Shown here piece after piece: positions 26,880 through 36,487 of a stretch of DNA of 64,000 nucleotides. Position numbers and translations under genes: made by a program. The DNA is from Alkalihalobacterium elongatum. GTDB taxonomy: Bacteria > Bacillota > Bacilli > Bacillales > Bacillaceae_F. Positions within the stretch are counted from its first letter, which is position 1. Every line of letters starts with the position of its first letter. The DNA lies in the NCBI RefSeq assembly GCF_019024285.1, contig NZ_WMKZ01000006.1, forward strand, positions 62,001-126,000, written 5' to 3'. A model generated the notes under the pieces. The model had not been told where the DNA came from. It saw nothing but the letters and a program-made list of their open reading frames with translations, and searched no databases.

Positions 26880-28048
26880 TAAAAATCCCTCTCTTTCATT
26901 AGCCAAGCTAGTATTTCATTTTGATCATTCTGAATCTTTTGTTCTAGAACAGCTTCCTCTACTTCTATTAATAATTTTTCAATCCACGGCCCTTGAATTT
27001 TTTGAAATAACCTTACGAGTATCTTGCCATTTACATTTAAGTCACGGCGACTTTTGATAGGCAGGTGATTATACATACTATAAATCTTTTGTTCAGTTAG
27101 TAAATGAAGGTCTCTAGGATTTAAAACAGAAAGTATTCGTCCCAATTTCAAGCTGCTTTCTAGACCATAACTATATAGTAACAGCTTCGACCAACCATAA
27201 ATTTCAATCCGTTTTAAAGCTTCTAGTAGCCGAACAACTTGATGAACAAACTGCTTTGATTTTTTTAATTCCTTCAAAAAACTTAAGTAATCTCGTTCTG
27301 AATTATCTACATATAAAAATGCTGCCCAAACTTCTTCTAGTGAAATAAGAGCATCAAGATTTAAAGTAGCTAGTGTATTTAGAGCTTCTTCTTTATTTTC
27401 TAGAAATGAAATATGTGGTAGTAACCCCGTAGAAAGTAAGTACTCAACACCACGAGAAAACGAACTTGCTCTTATTAGCTTCTCGAATTCTACAACAGTT
27501 CTTTCTATCGCGACTCCTTCAATTAAAGATCGACAGCTTTTCATTGCCTCTATCGTCTCAGCTTCGATCATAAAATTTAATTGACTGCTAAAGCGGCATG
27601 CACGAAGTATTCGTAAAGGATCTTCTATGAAACGTTCCATTCCATTAGCAACAGCACGAATTCGTTTATTTTCAAGATCCTTACGAAAACTAAACGGATC
27701 GATCAACTCCATTTTTCCGTTCATTGCCATAGCATTGATTGTAAAATCACGTTTTAGTAAATCTTCTTCTAATGAAGGATAATTTGAAGAAGATGTGCGA
27801 AATGTCGTTACTTCAAAAGAATGATCTTCAAAAAGAACGATGATCGTACCATGTTCTTTACCTACTGGAACCGTAACATCGAAGAATTGCTCAACCAGTT
27901 CTACAGGCGCAGATGTCGCAATATCTATGTCATTGATGGTTCGCTGTAAAAGAAAGTCTCTAACAGCTCCTCCGACAAAATAAGCTTCATAGCCTTTCTG
28001 CTCGATAGTTTGAATAACCTTTGATCCGACATAAAATAACGGTTCCAT
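26879..28048 (-). CDS. cca: CCA-adding tRNA nucleotidyltransferase
   Basis: A 389-residue class II nucleotidyltransferase that builds or repairs the tRNA CCA end. The head carries FVGGAVRDFLL and the metal-binding D-x-D in NDIDIAT; RRDFTINAMAM, then DPFSFRKDL and RILRACRFSSQL follow in family order. The start chosen is ATG 28048, eight bases after AGGGG. The upstream ATG 28066 overlaps the bshA stop (ATGA) but has no ribosome binding site. It couples to birA at its end. Confidence 0.93.
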   Translation of the reverse strand: MEPLFYVGSKVIQTIEQKGYEAYFVGGAVRDFLLQRTINDIDIATSAPVELVEQFFDVTVPVGKEHGTIIVLFEDHSFEVTTFRTSSSNYPSLEEDLLKRDFTINAMAMNGKMELIDPFSFRKDLENKRIRAVANGMERFIEDPLRILRACRFSSQLNFMIEAETIEAMKSCRSLIEGVAIERTVVEFEKLIRASSFSRGVEYLLSTGLLPHISFLENKEEALNTLATLNLDALISLEEVWAAFLYVDNSERDYLSFLKELKKSKQFVHQVVRLLEALKRIEIYGWSKLLLYSYGLESSLKLGRILSVLNPRDLHLLTEQKIYSMYNHLPIKSRRDLNVNGKILVRLFQKIQGPWIEKLLIEVEEAVLEQKIQNDQNEILAWLMKERDF

Positions 28049-28062
28049 AACGTTGCCCCTAT

Positions 28063-29190
28063 TCATCTATTGAGAGTTGAATGATAGATATGTTCATATT
28101 GGTCAACAATATCTTTTGAGCTAAAGTTGTTAAGTACTCGTTGGTAAGCATTTTTGCTCATTTTTTCTTGTAGATCTCCATCAGATAATAAAGTTATCGC
28201 CTTATCACTAATCATGGCAATATCACCAAGTTCACATATGTACCCTGTTTTACCATCATCAATCACTTCAGGGATTCCTCCAATATTAGTTCCGATTACA
28301 GGAACACCACAAGCCATTGCTTCTAATGCTACTAATCCAAAGCTTTCCTTTTCAGAAAGTAATAATAATAAATCCGAAATAGACAGAATTTCAGCCACAT
28401 CTTTTTGACTGCCTAAAAACAACACTTGTTCTTCAATGCCTAATTCCTTTACGAGTTGACAAGCAACTGTTAACTCTGGACCGTCACCTATTAATAGTAA
28501 TTTCGAAGGGACATATTCGTTGATTTTTGAAAAACTTAATATAACATCCTTTACACGCTTAACAGGTCGAAAATTTGATATGTGAACGATTACCTTCTCA
28601 TCTTCATTAATACGATAGCGCCTCTTTAGCTCAGTATTGTTTCGTTTATAATACACACGTTCATCAATAAAATTATAAATCGTTTCAATGTCTTTATTTA
28701 CGTGTAATAATTCACGGGTTTGTCTAACAAGATCATTTGAAACTGCTGTTACTGTATCTGATTGTTCAATCCCGAATCGGATAATTTCAGTCAAAGATGG
28801 ATCATATCCTAATACAGTTATGTCAGTGCCATGCAATGTAGTAACAATCTTTAAATGATCACCAACCATTTGTTTTGCTAAATAAGCGCAAATTGCATGT
28901 GGAACAGCATAATGGACGTGAAGTAAATCTAATTTTTGTCTTCTTGCAACCTCAGCAATTTTACTAGCTAAAGATAAATCATATGGGGGATGTTTAAATA
29001 CAGAGTATTGATTTACTTCTACCTCATGAAAATAAATATTTGGATCAAGTTTATCAAGGCGAAACGGTACACTAGAAGTAATAAAATGAACTTCATGCCC
29101 ACGTTCTGCTAGCAGCTTTCCTAATTCAGTTGCAATAACTCCAGAACCTCCGACCGAAGGATAACAACTAATTCCAATTTTTAGTTTCAT
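28063..29190 (-). CDS. bshA: Bacillithiol synthesis glycosyltransferase BshA
   Basis: A 375-residue GT-B (GT4) enzyme that joins GlcNAc from UDP-GlcNAc to L-malate, the first step of bacillithiol synthesis. The N-terminal [20 protein letters not shown] and [10 protein letters not shown], and the C-terminal nucleotide-sugar site [20 protein letters not shown], are characteristic. The ATG at 29190 follows GAGGAG. It is in the order dapB-mgsA-bshA-cca-birA seen in B. subtilis. Presence of bacillithiol fits a Bacillaceae host. Confidence 0.95.
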   Translation of the reverse strand: MKLKIGISCYPSVGGSGVIATELGKLLAERGHEVHFITSSVPFRLDKLDPNIYFHEVEVNQYSVFKHPPYDLSLASKIAEVARRQKLDLLHVHYAVPHAICAYLAKQMVGDHLKIVTTLHGTDITVLGYDPSLTEIIRFGIEQSDTVTAVSNDLVRQTRELLHVNKDIETIYNFIDERVYYKRNNTELKRRYRINEDEKVIVHISNFRPVKRVKDVILSFSKINEYVPSKLLLIGDGPELTVACQLVKELGIEEQVLFLGSQKDVAEILSISDLLLLLSEKESFGLVALEAMACGVPVIGTNIGGIPEVIDDGKTGYICELGDIAMISDKAITLLSDGDLQEKMSKNAYQRVLNNFSSKDIVDQYEHIYHSTLNR

Positions 29191-29220
29191 ATGTCTCCTC
29201 ACTTCTTTTGGCCTTCGGCG

Positions 29221-29613
29221 TTAATTTTTCTTTCTCCACTCAAGTTCTCCACGTTCAATCCCTTTAATTAATATTTCTGCAGTAGCCATATTGGTGGCTA
29301 ACGGTATTGAGTGAACATCACAGAGTCTTAATAGAGCATTTACATCAGGTTCATGCGGTTGTGCCGTTAGTGGGTCTCTAAAGAAAATAACCAAATCCAT
29401 TCGATTTTCAGCGATCAGTGCTCCTATCTGTTGATCCCCACCATACGGACCTGACAAAAATCGCGTAATTCTTAAAGATGTCGCGTCCATTATACGTTGT
29501 CCAGTCGTTCCTGTTGAATATAATTCATACTCTTTGAATATGTGTTCATATGCAGTTACAAAATTGACCATATCTAATTTTTTTTGATCATGTGCGATAA
29601 ATGCAATTCTCAC
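29221..29613 (-). CDS. mgsA: Methylglyoxal synthase
   Basis: A 130-residue cytosolic enzyme that turns dihydroxyacetone phosphate into methylglyoxal and phosphate, a relief route for sugar phosphate stress. The phosphate site STGTTG (about 38-43) and the catalytic aspartate motif [14 protein letters not shown] (about 54-67) are intact. It starts with GTG at 29613 behind GGGGAAG. It lies between dapB and bshA; bacillithiol helps detoxify methylglyoxal, so the neighbourhood is functionally sensible (established link in Bacillus). Confidence 0.95.
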   Translation of the reverse strand: MRIAFIAHDQKKLDMVNFVTAYEHIFKEYELYSTGTTGQRIMDATSLRITRFLSGPYGGDQQIGALIAENRMDLVIFFRDPLTAQPHEPDVNALLRLCDVHSIPLATNMATAEILIKGIERGELEWRKKN

Positions 29614-29624
29614 CTTAACTTCCC

Positions 29625-30431
29625 CTATTCGATTATATTTTCTAAGCCATAAATCAACGTATCCATTTTCATTACTGTTTCTACAGACAACTGAATTCCA
29701 GGCATAAATGATGTACGGTTAATAGAATCATGTCTTAGCGTTAACGTTTGTCCCTGTCCTCCAAAAATAACCTCTTGATGAGCCACTAGCCCAGGTAATC
29801 GAACACTATGTATATGCATTCCATCAATATCGGCACCACGTGCACCTGATAATTCTTCTACTTCTTCTGGATGACCTTGAACTTTTGAAGCTCGCACTTC
29901 TTGAATGAGCTGAGCAGTCTTAATTGCAGTTCCTGAAGGTGCATCAAGTTTTCGGTCATGGTGCTTTTCAATAATTTCAACGTCTGGCAAATATTTTGCA
30001 GCAGCTTGAGCAAATTTCATCATAAGAATTGCTCCAATTGCAAAATTTGGAGCAATAATAGCACCTAACTTCTTATCTTCTGCTATTTTTCTTAAGTCTA
30101 TAATATCTTGCTCATTGAAGCCAGTTGTTCCTACAACAGGTCTAACACCGTGCTCAAAAGCAATCTCCATATGCTTACGCCCAAACTTTGGTGCAGTTAA
30201 GTCGATTAGTACATGTGGTTCATGCTCCGCTAAGCAGACTGATAAATCCTCATAAATAGGAACATTAAGTGCTGGCTGTCCCTCTACATCTTTTAACAAT
30301 TTTCCATTATTTTTCGAGTCAACAACTGCAGCAAGCTCAAAATGTTCAGCCGCAGTCACCATTTTCACTGCTTCACTGCCCATATTACCTCTAGGTCCTG
30401 CAATAACGATTTTAATTAAATCCTCTGCCAT
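29625..30431 (-). CDS. dapB: 4-hydroxy-tetrahydrodipicolinate reductase
   Basis: A 268-residue NAD(P)H-dependent enzyme of lysine and diaminopimelate synthesis, hence also of dipicolinate for spores. The Rossmann motif [11 protein letters not shown] (about 12-22), [19 protein letters not shown] and the catalytic [15 protein letters not shown] (about 156-170) are all present. GGAGG precedes the ATG. Only one base separates it from ypjD, so they are co-transcribed. Confidence 0.96.
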   Translation of the reverse strand: MAEDLIKIVIAGPRGNMGSEAVKMVTAAEHFELAAVVDSKNNGKLLKDVEGQPALNVPIYEDLSVCLAEHEPHVLIDLTAPKFGRKHMEIAFEHGVRPVVGTTGFNEQDIIDLRKIAEDKKLGAIIAPNFAIGAILMMKFAQAAAKYLPDVEIIEKHHDRKLDAPSGTAIKTAQLIQEVRASKVQGHPEEVEELSGARGADIDGMHIHSVRLPGLVAHQEVIFGGQGQTLTLRHDSINRTSFMPGIQLSVETVMKMDTLIYGLENIIE

Positions 30432-30767
30432 TTAAAATTCCTCCTCTATTTTTGTCCAGCGATCGGCATCTCTTGTTTTAAATTTTTCCATGACCAATTC
30501 TAATGCTTCATCTAAATTAATATTTAAAGAATTAGCAAAACAAATAAGCACGAAAAAAAGGTCGCCCATTTCTTGTTCCATAGAGCGCTCATCTTCTGAT
30601 TCTTTTTTCGGCTTTTCTCCGTAGTAATGATTTACTTCACGTGCTAATTCACCTAATTCTTCAGTCATCCTTGCTAGCATTGCTAACGGACTAAAATAAC
30701 CTTCTTTAAATTGACTTATGTATGCATCAACTTCCCGTTGCATATCTCTTAAGCTGCGTTCTTCCAT
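30432..30767 (-). CDS. ypjD: MazG-like nucleotide pyrophosphohydrolase YpjD
   Basis: A 111-residue all-helical protein of the MazG/dUTPase-2 superfamily. The metal-binding ExxE and ExxD motifs appear as EELGELAREVNH and EQEMGDLFFVLICFANSLN. B. subtilis YpjD has the same length and place. It should cleave (d)NTPs to NMP and pyrophosphate; the substrate is not known. ATG at 30767, behind AAGGGGTG; the GTG at 30776 lies inside that site. It leads the dapB operon and diverges from ypjC. Confidence 0.88.
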   Translation of the reverse strand: MEERSLRDMQREVDAYISQFKEGYFSPLAMLARMTEELGELAREVNHYYGEKPKKESEDERSMEQEMGDLFFVLICFANSLNINLDEALELVMEKFKTRDADRWTKIEEEF

Positions 30768-30982
30768 ACTCAACACCCCTTATGTTCATGTTAGCTAATT
30801 CAAGAGCATTTGACAAATATTTATCTAATAAATCATTTTTTTTGTTTTGCTTTTTACACCAAACTTGGAACTCTTTAAGAATACCATATAGACAAAACCA
30901 ATTTGCCCAATTTTTGCATATCCATTATAATATTCGTGCGACAACAATTGATACTACAATAACCAAAAAAGGACGTAAACGC

Positions 30983-31855
30983 ATGACATATCGTATTAAA
31001 TTTAAAAACGTATTTTTTATTCTACTTGGGTCTGCCATTCTTTCCTTTGGTCTCGTTTATTTTAATATGGAGAACAACTTAGCAGACGGTGGATTTACAG
31101 GAATAACACTCATCTTATTCTTTATTTTCAATTTTGATCCTGCCATTACAAACCTGTTATTAAATATACCTCTGTTTTTTGTCGGCTGGTATATATTAGG
31201 AAGACATACTTTTATCTATACAATTATCGGAACTTTAGGTGTCTCACTATTCTTATATATCTTTCAACGATATCCTGTTATCTCATTACCGCTCCACGAT
31301 GACATGACACTAGCTGCACTTTTTGCTGGAGTATTTATCGGAGTGGGGCTAGGAATTGTTTTCCGCTATGGGGGTACGACTGGTGGAGTAGATATCATAG
31401 CAAAGTTAGGGTATAAGTACATTGGCTGGAGTATGGGGAAAACGATGTTTATCTTTGATGCAATGGTTATAGGTTCATCGTTACTTTATTTAAACTATCG
31501 GGAAGCCATGTATACATTGTTAGCTGTTTTTATCGCAGCAAAAGTCATTGATTTTATTCAACAAGGCGCTTATTCCGCAAAAGCTTCGTTTATTATTTCA
31601 GATCGCGTGTCAGAGATTGCAAGTGCTATCTTAAAAGAAATGGATCGTGGCGCCACTGTACTTAAAGGAAAAGGAAGCTTTACTGGATCCGATAAAGAAG
31701 TGCTATACTGTGTTGTTGGCCGTAATGAACTTATTCGCCTTAAAGGATTAGTAGAAAGAATAGATCCACATGCTTTTGTTACCGTCAATGACGTTCAAGA
31801 CGTAATCGGTGAGGGCTTTACATTAGATGAAAATAAAAAACCAATAGAGACATAA
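30983..31855 (+). CDS. ypjC: YitT-family membrane protein YpjC
   Basis: A 290-residue membrane protein. Five hydrophobic segments fill about 8-180, including the family mark RYGGTTGGVDIIAK near 130. The cytosolic C-terminus (about 205-285) is a DUF2179 domain (YSAKASFIIS..., VLKGKGSFTGSDKEVLYCVV). Substrate is unknown. The start at ATG 30983 follows AAAAAGGA and gives the B. subtilis YpjC length. A much longer frame from 30722 overlaps ypjD and is rejected. It is the only plus-strand gene in this part. Confidence 0.9.
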   Translation: MTYRIKFKNVFFILLGSAILSFGLVYFNMENNLADGGFTGITLILFFIFNFDPAITNLLLNIPLFFVGWYILGRHTFIYTIIGTLGVSLFLYIFQRYPVISLPLHDDMTLAALFAGVFIGVGLGIVFRYGGTTGGVDIIAKLGYKYIGWSMGKTMFIFDAMVIGSSLLYLNYREAMYTLLAVFIAAKVIDFIQQGAYSAKASFIISDRVSEIASAILKEMDRGATVLKGKGSFTGSDKEVLYCVVGRNELIRLKGLVERIDPHAFVTVNDVQDVIGEGFTLDENKKPIET

Positions 31856-31904
31856 TTATTTGTAGCTCCTCCTCTATAAATATTACTAGGGAAACTAAAT
31901 AAAA

Positions 31905-31937
31905 AAAACGACTGAAGGAAAATCCTTCAGTCGTTTT
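31905..31937. terminator. Bidirectional terminator between ypjC and the YugP-type gene
   Basis: A perfect 15-bp stem (31905-31919 with 31923-31937), loop AAA. T-runs lie on both sides when read outward, and the flanking genes converge on it. Confidence 0.9.
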
Positions 31938-31946
31938 CAGTCTTTC

Positions 31947-32633
31947 TTAATCGTCACTGTTCATTCCGATATACATTAATACGAAACGCACAAGCTCCAT
32001 TACAGCAACTAGTGCAGCCGCTACATATGTTAATGCTGCAGCATCTAATACTTTTCTTGTTTCACGTTCTTCATCATTACGAATAACTCCAGAAGACACC
32101 ATTTGTCCCATTGCTCGACTACTTGCATTGAACTCAACTGGTAAAGTAACTACTTGGAAAAGAACCGCAGCTGCCATGAAAATAATCCCTAAAAGGACTA
32201 ACCCCGACATTCCCATAAGAAACCCTGCAATTAGAATAATAAATGACGTGTTTGAACCGAAGTTCGCTACTGGAACTAACGCATGACGGAAACGTAGAAA
32301 CGCATACTCTTCAGCATCTTGCATTGCATGCCCGACTTCGTGCGCCGCAACAGCTGCACCTGCTACAGAATTTCCGTAGTAGTTCTTTTCTGAAAGACGG
32401 ACTGCCTTTGCACGTGGGTCATAATGGTCCGTTAATTCCCCGCGAATCGGTTCAACTGTTACATCATATAATCCGTTATCGTCTAGTATCTTACGAGCAA
32501 CTTGTGCACCAGTCATTCCTGAAGTAGCCGCTACTTGTGAATACTTCTTATAGGCTGACTTTACTTTTCTTTGCGCCCAAATTGGAATGATCAAAATAAT
32601 CGCAAAGTAAATTAGAAATGCTCCTAAACCCAT
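31947..32633 (-). CDS. YugP-type membrane zinc metallopeptidase
   Basis: A 228-residue protein with an N-terminal membrane helix (about 3-19), a zinc motif VAAHEVGHAMQ (HExxH, about 96-106) and three more hydrophobic segments. It belongs to the DUF-type neutral zinc metallopeptidase family of B. subtilis YugP. ARKILDDNGLYDVTVEPIRGELTDHYDPRAK is the usual part before the zinc site. The physiological substrate is unknown. The ATG follows GAGAGGTG. In B. subtilis yugP is elsewhere; here it lies between ypjC and ypjB. Confidence 0.88.
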   Translation of the reverse strand: MGLGAFLIYFAIILIIPIWAQRKVKSAYKKYSQVAATSGMTGAQVARKILDDNGLYDVTVEPIRGELTDHYDPRAKAVRLSEKNYYGNSVAGAAVAAHEVGHAMQDAEEYAFLRFRHALVPVANFGSNTSFIILIAGFLMGMSGLVLLGIIFMAAAVLFQVVTLPVEFNASSRAMGQMVSSGVIRNDEERETRKVLDAAALTYVAAALVAVMELVRFVLMYIGMNSDD

Positions 32634-32736
32634 TTGTTAACTCACCTCTCGTTGTACATTACATTTAATAATAATTCTATTTTAAACATCAAAAAAAGTC
32701 AATTTATAAGTAAGCTTTTTTGTGGCGAGTTATTGA

Positions 32737-32755
32737 CATTTACACGCTGTAAATG
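32737..32755. repeat. Palindrome, possible operator
   Basis: CATTTACA (32737-32744) and TGTAAATG (32748-32755) form an 8+3+8 perfect inverted repeat without a T-run. It lies 104 bases before the YugP-type gene and just after the ypjB stop. It could be a protein binding site; no regulator is identified. Confidence 0.35.
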
Positions 32756-32763
32756 AAGTAAAA

Positions 32764-33549
32764 TTAATCTCTTACTTTTACTCTTCGTTTTTCGGCCCGA
32801 TACTTTTTCCATCCTACATACGATAAAGAAATGATAATCATCCCACCAATTGTTAGCATAACCCAAACAAGCGATGGATCTGCACTATCTTCTTTAACTT
32901 GTTGATACAAATCTTGGAATTCCTTTTCCATTACATATAATTGCTTCTGCATATCTGGATCATGAATCATATCGTTTCCATAACGATCGATAAATTGTAC
33001 GAGTGACTCTATTTTTTGAACCTCTACACCATCCACACTAACTAATAAAGCTGGTCGTATCATTTGGTATAAACGTAAAAATTCATTGATTTTATGACGG
33101 AATGCTTGGACATCTTTTTGCTGCATAGTTTCTTTTAATTCATTAATTGATTTCATAACCGATTGCTCAGAGCTTAACCACAATGGATGATGCGGACTTG
33201 TTAAGGCATCTACAACTAACCTAAATTCTGTCGCTAATCTAACTCGTTCTACACGGTCCATGGAAACTGCAGTAACTGATTCCATCGCTCGTTCATACGA
33301 TTTTGTCACGATTTGAAGATCACTCATAGAAAGAGAAGATTGTTTATGATCTAAGGATAAAAATTGCTTTGAGAAGTAATCTAACAATTGTTTCGCTTCT
33401 TCAAGCTTTTCTTGTTTTACTAGTTGTAACACCTTATCAGACGTATCATTTAATTTACCCCAATACTCCTTATTATCATCAGCGGCTAAACTATATGATG
33501 GCATGCTCAAGACGAATATAGAAATTAATATAATAAAAAACGAGCGCAT
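32764..33549 (-). CDS. ypjB: YpjB-like sporulation protein
   Basis: A 261-residue protein with a cleavable signal peptide (about 1-22, ending SLAAD), a helical extracytoplasmic domain (about 25-220) and one C-terminal membrane helix (about 225-247) with a basic tail. It matches the YpjB sporulation family in layout and position between ypjA and the region upstream. Its biochemical role is unknown. GGAGGG precedes the ATG. Confidence 0.8.
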   Translation of the reverse strand: MRSFFIILISIFVLSMPSYSLAADDNKEYWGKLNDTSDKVLQLVKQEKLEEAKQLLDYFSKQFLSLDHKQSSLSMSDLQIVTKSYERAMESVTAVSMDRVERVRLATEFRLVVDALTSPHHPLWLSSEQSVMKSINELKETMQQKDVQAFRHKINEFLRLYQMIRPALLVSVDGVEVQKIESLVQFIDRYGNDMIHDPDMQKQLYVMEKEFQDLYQQVKEDSADPSLVWVMLTIGGMIIISLSYVGWKKYRAEKRRVKVRD

Positions 33550-33636
33550 TTCGGTCCCTCCTTCATCTACTCTAATCTATGAATAAGTGGACAAGAGTAG
33601 ACCAATTTCAGGACAAGTTTTTCAGGAATTCTATGT

Positions 33637-34242
33637 TTACGCTCTAGACCGAATCGAAAGCTTCAAACGATCTTCTTTTACACCATATAAATAAACGACG
33701 AGTATAGAAAAGATACTTAGCCAAAATGTGAAGTAGCCAATATGGTGGATGTAAGGCTGAAGACTCCAAGAAACGTATGGATGCATTAAATATACGTAGT
33801 CAATGATGTCATTATGTAAAGTCCAAAGAGCAACAACTAATAAATGCCACACTTTTATTCGGTAATACGGCAAATAAAGTACAGCTTGTAACGCCATTCC
33901 AAAATGAGAGGCAATTAGCATATAATTTTGCCAACCTAATTGAGAGCCTGTTACACCAGCTCCTATATTCATAGCTACAGCCCACAGGCCATACTTAATT
34001 AAAGTTACAGCGGCTAATGCTTCGAAGAGTGGGACATTCCTACCTACAATAAAAGCAACTAAAACGAATAGAAAAAATAGGCTAGCAGTAGGGCTATCTG
34101 GGACGAAAATTAAAAACTGTGTTGGGGTAGCAGCAAGCTGATCTTTATACCAGTAGTAACCATAAATCGTCCCAAAAAAATTAATTATCAATAGCATATA
34201 CAGCATTAGAGGATGCCGAAACATCTTTAAAAATGATATCAC
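33637..34242 (-). CDS. ypjA: YpjA-like DUF1405 membrane protein
   Basis: A hydrophobic protein of about 201 residues with six or so membrane segments and the DUF1405 style sequence (GTIYGYYWYKDQL near 25; LWTLHNDIIDYVYL near 150). It follows qcrABC, as in B. subtilis. Function unknown. GTG at 34242 is chosen because AAGGGGTG sits six bases before it; GTG 34251 lies within that ribosome binding site and an ATG at 34224 is also possible. Confidence 0.8.
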   Translation of the reverse strand: MISFLKMFRHPLMLYMLLIINFFGTIYGYYWYKDQLAATPTQFLIFVPDSPTASLFFLFVLVAFIVGRNVPLFEALAAVTLIKYGLWAVAMNIGAGVTGSQLGWQNYMLIASHFGMALQAVLYLPYYRIKVWHLLVVALWTLHNDIIDYVYLMHPYVSWSLQPYIHHIGYFTFWLSIFSILVVYLYGVKEDRLKLSIRSRA

Positions 34243-34304
34243 ATGAAACACCCCTTAGAGTTATCAAAGCAAAACATAACAATCATTCATTAAATTCTTC
34301 AATG

Positions 34305-34336
34305 TGTAAAAAAAGCTGACTAAATAGTCAGCTTTT
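34305..34336 (-). terminator. Terminator of qcrABC
   Basis: AAAAGCTGACT (34311-34321), loop AAAT, AGTCAGCTTTT (34326-34336), followed by seven T on the minus strand. Ends 10 bases from the qcrC stop. Confidence 0.85.
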
Positions 34337-34345
34337 CAATAAATA

Positions 34346-35122
34346 TTATTCGTCACCTTGACCGTCATTAGCGATAAACTGTGCAAGAACTTCAAGCTCT
34401 TCATCAGTACCATCGAATAGGCCTGGAGGCATTGTACCACGTCCGTTAATTACGATCTCTTTAATTTCTTCAACAGTTAAGCCTGTTTCAACTAAAGCGT
34501 AACCAGCAGATCCACCTTCCATTTGGTTTCCGTGACATCCAATACAAGATTGTGATGCATAAATTTCGTACCCTTGAGCTGTATCATCGATTTCATGCTC
34601 AATGATTGCACCTTGTTGAGCAGCTGCTTCCCAGTCATGTTGGTCAACAGACTCCCAAGTTAAGTAGATAGTAGCGATTACTGCTAAAAGCATTAAACCT
34701 GTAGCTACAGGACGCTTTGATGGTCTTCTTTCTTTTCCAGTATCTAACCATGGAGCTAAAAGTAATGCACCAAATGCTAGACCAGGAATAACGATCGCAC
34801 CGATAACTGTGTAGTCACCAGCAGCATATTCATACTTTAATAATTGATATAAGAATAAGAAATACCAGTCAGGAAGCGGAATATAACCTGCGTCAGTCGG
34901 GTCAGCCATACGCTCTAATGGCGATGGATGGGCAACAGTTAAACATAAGTAACCAATTAGAAATACCGCACCAACCATCCATTCCTTTAAAAGGAAGTTT
35001 GGCCAAAACGCTTCCGTTTTACCTGGATATTCAGAATAGTCTTTTGGAATGTTAGGTTTTCTGTGTTCTAAGTCTTTAACACGAGAGTCACCAACAAACT
35101 TCATCCCTTTACCACGATGCAT
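34346..35122 (-). CDS. qcrC: Menaquinol:cytochrome c reductase subunit with cytochrome c domain (QcrC)
   Basis: A 258-residue fusion of cytochrome b subunit IV and a cytochrome c. Four hydrophobic segments (about 45-165) carry the PDWYFLFLYQLLKYE motif of subunit IV. The C-terminal domain holds the haem c site CIGCH (about 196-200) and a distal methionine in RGTMPPGLF. In the bc complex it passes electrons from cytochrome b/Rieske to a cytochrome c oxidase. GGAGGG precedes the ATG. Third gene of qcrABC. Confidence 0.95.
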   Translation of the reverse strand: MHRGKGMKFVGDSRVKDLEHRKPNIPKDYSEYPGKTEAFWPNFLLKEWMVGAVFLIGYLCLTVAHPSPLERMADPTDAGYIPLPDWYFLFLYQLLKYEYAAGDYTVIGAIVIPGLAFGALLLAPWLDTGKERRPSKRPVATGLMLLAVIATIYLTWESVDQHDWEAAAQQGAIIEHEIDDTAQGYEIYASQSCIGCHGNQMEGGSAGYALVETGLTVEEIKEIVINGRGTMPPGLFDGTDEELEVLAQFIANDGQGDE

Positions 35123-35155
35123 CGATTTCCCTCCTTTATAAATTGTTTTTTAATT

Positions 35156-35827
35156 TTACAACGGTCCAGAAATACCTTGCTTACGAATCATGAAGAAGTG
35201 AGCTCCTAATAAACCTAAAAGAGCACCTGGTAGGAAGAATACATGGATTGCAAAGAAACGCGTTAACGTAGCTGCCCCAATAATTTCTCCACCAGCAAGT
35301 AATGTTTTAGCAAATCCACCGATAATTGGCGTTGCTTCAGCGATTTGCAAACCTACTACAGTCGCAAAATACGCTTTCATATCCCAAGGTAAAAGGTAAC
35401 CTGTGAAACCAAGGCCTAACATTACGAAGAAAATAAGTACTCCGACTACCCAGTTTAACTCACGAGGTTTCTTATATGATCCTGTAAAAAATACACGTAA
35501 CGTATGTAGAAACATCATTACGATTACTAAACTAGCTCCCCAGTGGTGCATACCGCGAACGATAACACCAAAAGCTACTTCATTTTGTAAATATGCAACG
35601 GAATGATAAGCATTAATAATATCTGGTACATAGTACATCGTTAAGAACATACCAGATAGGATCTGGATGACTGTGACGAAGAATGTTAACCCACCAAAGC
35701 AATAAACAAATGCTGAAAAGTGATGGGCAGGGTTAACATGCTCAGGCACTTCATGATCCGCGATATCACGCCACATAGGAGTAATATCGAGACGTTCATC
35801 AACCCAGTCGTAAATTTTCTGTAACAT
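35156..35827 (-). CDS. qcrB: Menaquinol:cytochrome c reductase cytochrome b subunit (QcrB)
   Basis: A 223-residue cytochrome b6-type subunit with four membrane helices. Haem-ligand histidines are in GMHHWGASLVIVMMFLHTLRV (helix B) and RFFAIHVFFLPGALLGLLGAHFF (helix D); GFTGYLLPWDMKAY is the quinol-site family mark. The cysteine that binds the extra haem in b6-type proteins is plausible in VYCFGGLTF. AGGAGGGG precedes the ATG; 14 bases separate it from qcrA. Confidence 0.95.
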   Translation of the reverse strand: MLQKIYDWVDERLDITPMWRDIADHEVPEHVNPAHHFSAFVYCFGGLTFFVTVIQILSGMFLTMYYVPDIINAYHSVAYLQNEVAFGVIVRGMHHWGASLVIVMMFLHTLRVFFTGSYKKPRELNWVVGVLIFFVMLGLGFTGYLLPWDMKAYFATVVGLQIAEATPIIGGFAKTLLAGGEIIGAATLTRFFAIHVFFLPGALLGLLGAHFFMIRKQGISGPL

Positions 35828-35841
35828 GAGCTACGCCCCTC

Positions 35842-36345
35842 CTATCCTCTTCGAATTGGTCTACCTAAGTAAATATATCCGTCTCTTACTTCTAATTCAT
35901 ACACATCAAGTGGTCGTGTTGGTGGTGTACCAGCAACGTTTGTACCGTCAAGCTCAAAACGACCGAAGTGACATGGGCAGAAGAATTGGTTTTCGTAGTC
36001 TGGATTCGTGTTCCAGTCTACTGTACAGCCTAAATGAGTACATACTGGAGATAATGCAATAATCTCATTGCCTTGTCTAAATACCCAAGCTGACCCAGTT
36101 ACTTCTGAAGTATACCATGCATCTACCTGCTCAAATTGAAAGGTTTTGCGAACTGGTTCTTCAGTAACATCATCAACATGTAGATCAATCGCAACCATAT
36201 CGCTTTCCGCACCAACTTTTAAAGCAGGGTCTAACGCAAAACGAGCCATAGGCATAATCATACCTGCAGCCATGAAACCGCCAACCCCTGTTAGCGTATA
36301 CGTTAAAAATTGACGTCTTGATACTTTATGATCTTTCTCACTCAC
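35842..36345 (-). CDS. qcrA: Menaquinol:cytochrome c reductase Rieske iron-sulfur subunit (QcrA)
   Basis: A 167-residue Rieske protein. A twin-arginine signal (SRRQFLTY, about 8-15) and hydrophobic anchor (about 17-35) take the folded protein across the membrane. The [2Fe-2S] ligands are in CTHLGCTVDW and CPCHFGRFEL. It starts with GTG at 36345 behind GGGGGG. First gene of qcrABC; with the menaquinone genes at 55-60 kb it implies a menaquinone-bc-cytochrome oxidase chain. Confidence 0.96.
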   Translation of the reverse strand: MSEKDHKVSRRQFLTYTLTGVGGFMAAGMIMPMARFALDPALKVGAESDMVAIDLHVDDVTEEPVRKTFQFEQVDAWYTSEVTGSAWVFRQGNEIIALSPVCTHLGCTVDWNTNPDYENQFFCPCHFGRFELDGTNVAGTPPTRPLDVYELEVRDGYIYLGRPIRRG

Positions 36346-36487
36346 TCTATTTCCCCCCCTACGTTGTAAGTTAAGTCCAAACCGGACATAAATTTAACAC
36401 ATATAATACTAGGACATACTCATGATAGCTAACTACTCTTTCAATGTCAATCTTTTCAGAAGTCAAAATGCCACGGAATTTTCATAA

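Noticed and set aside
30722-30982. 87-codon upstream extension of ypjC
   Set aside because: It overlaps ypjD on the other strand, has no ribosome binding site at its start and makes the protein longer than the family; ATG 30983 has AAAAAGGA at good spacing.
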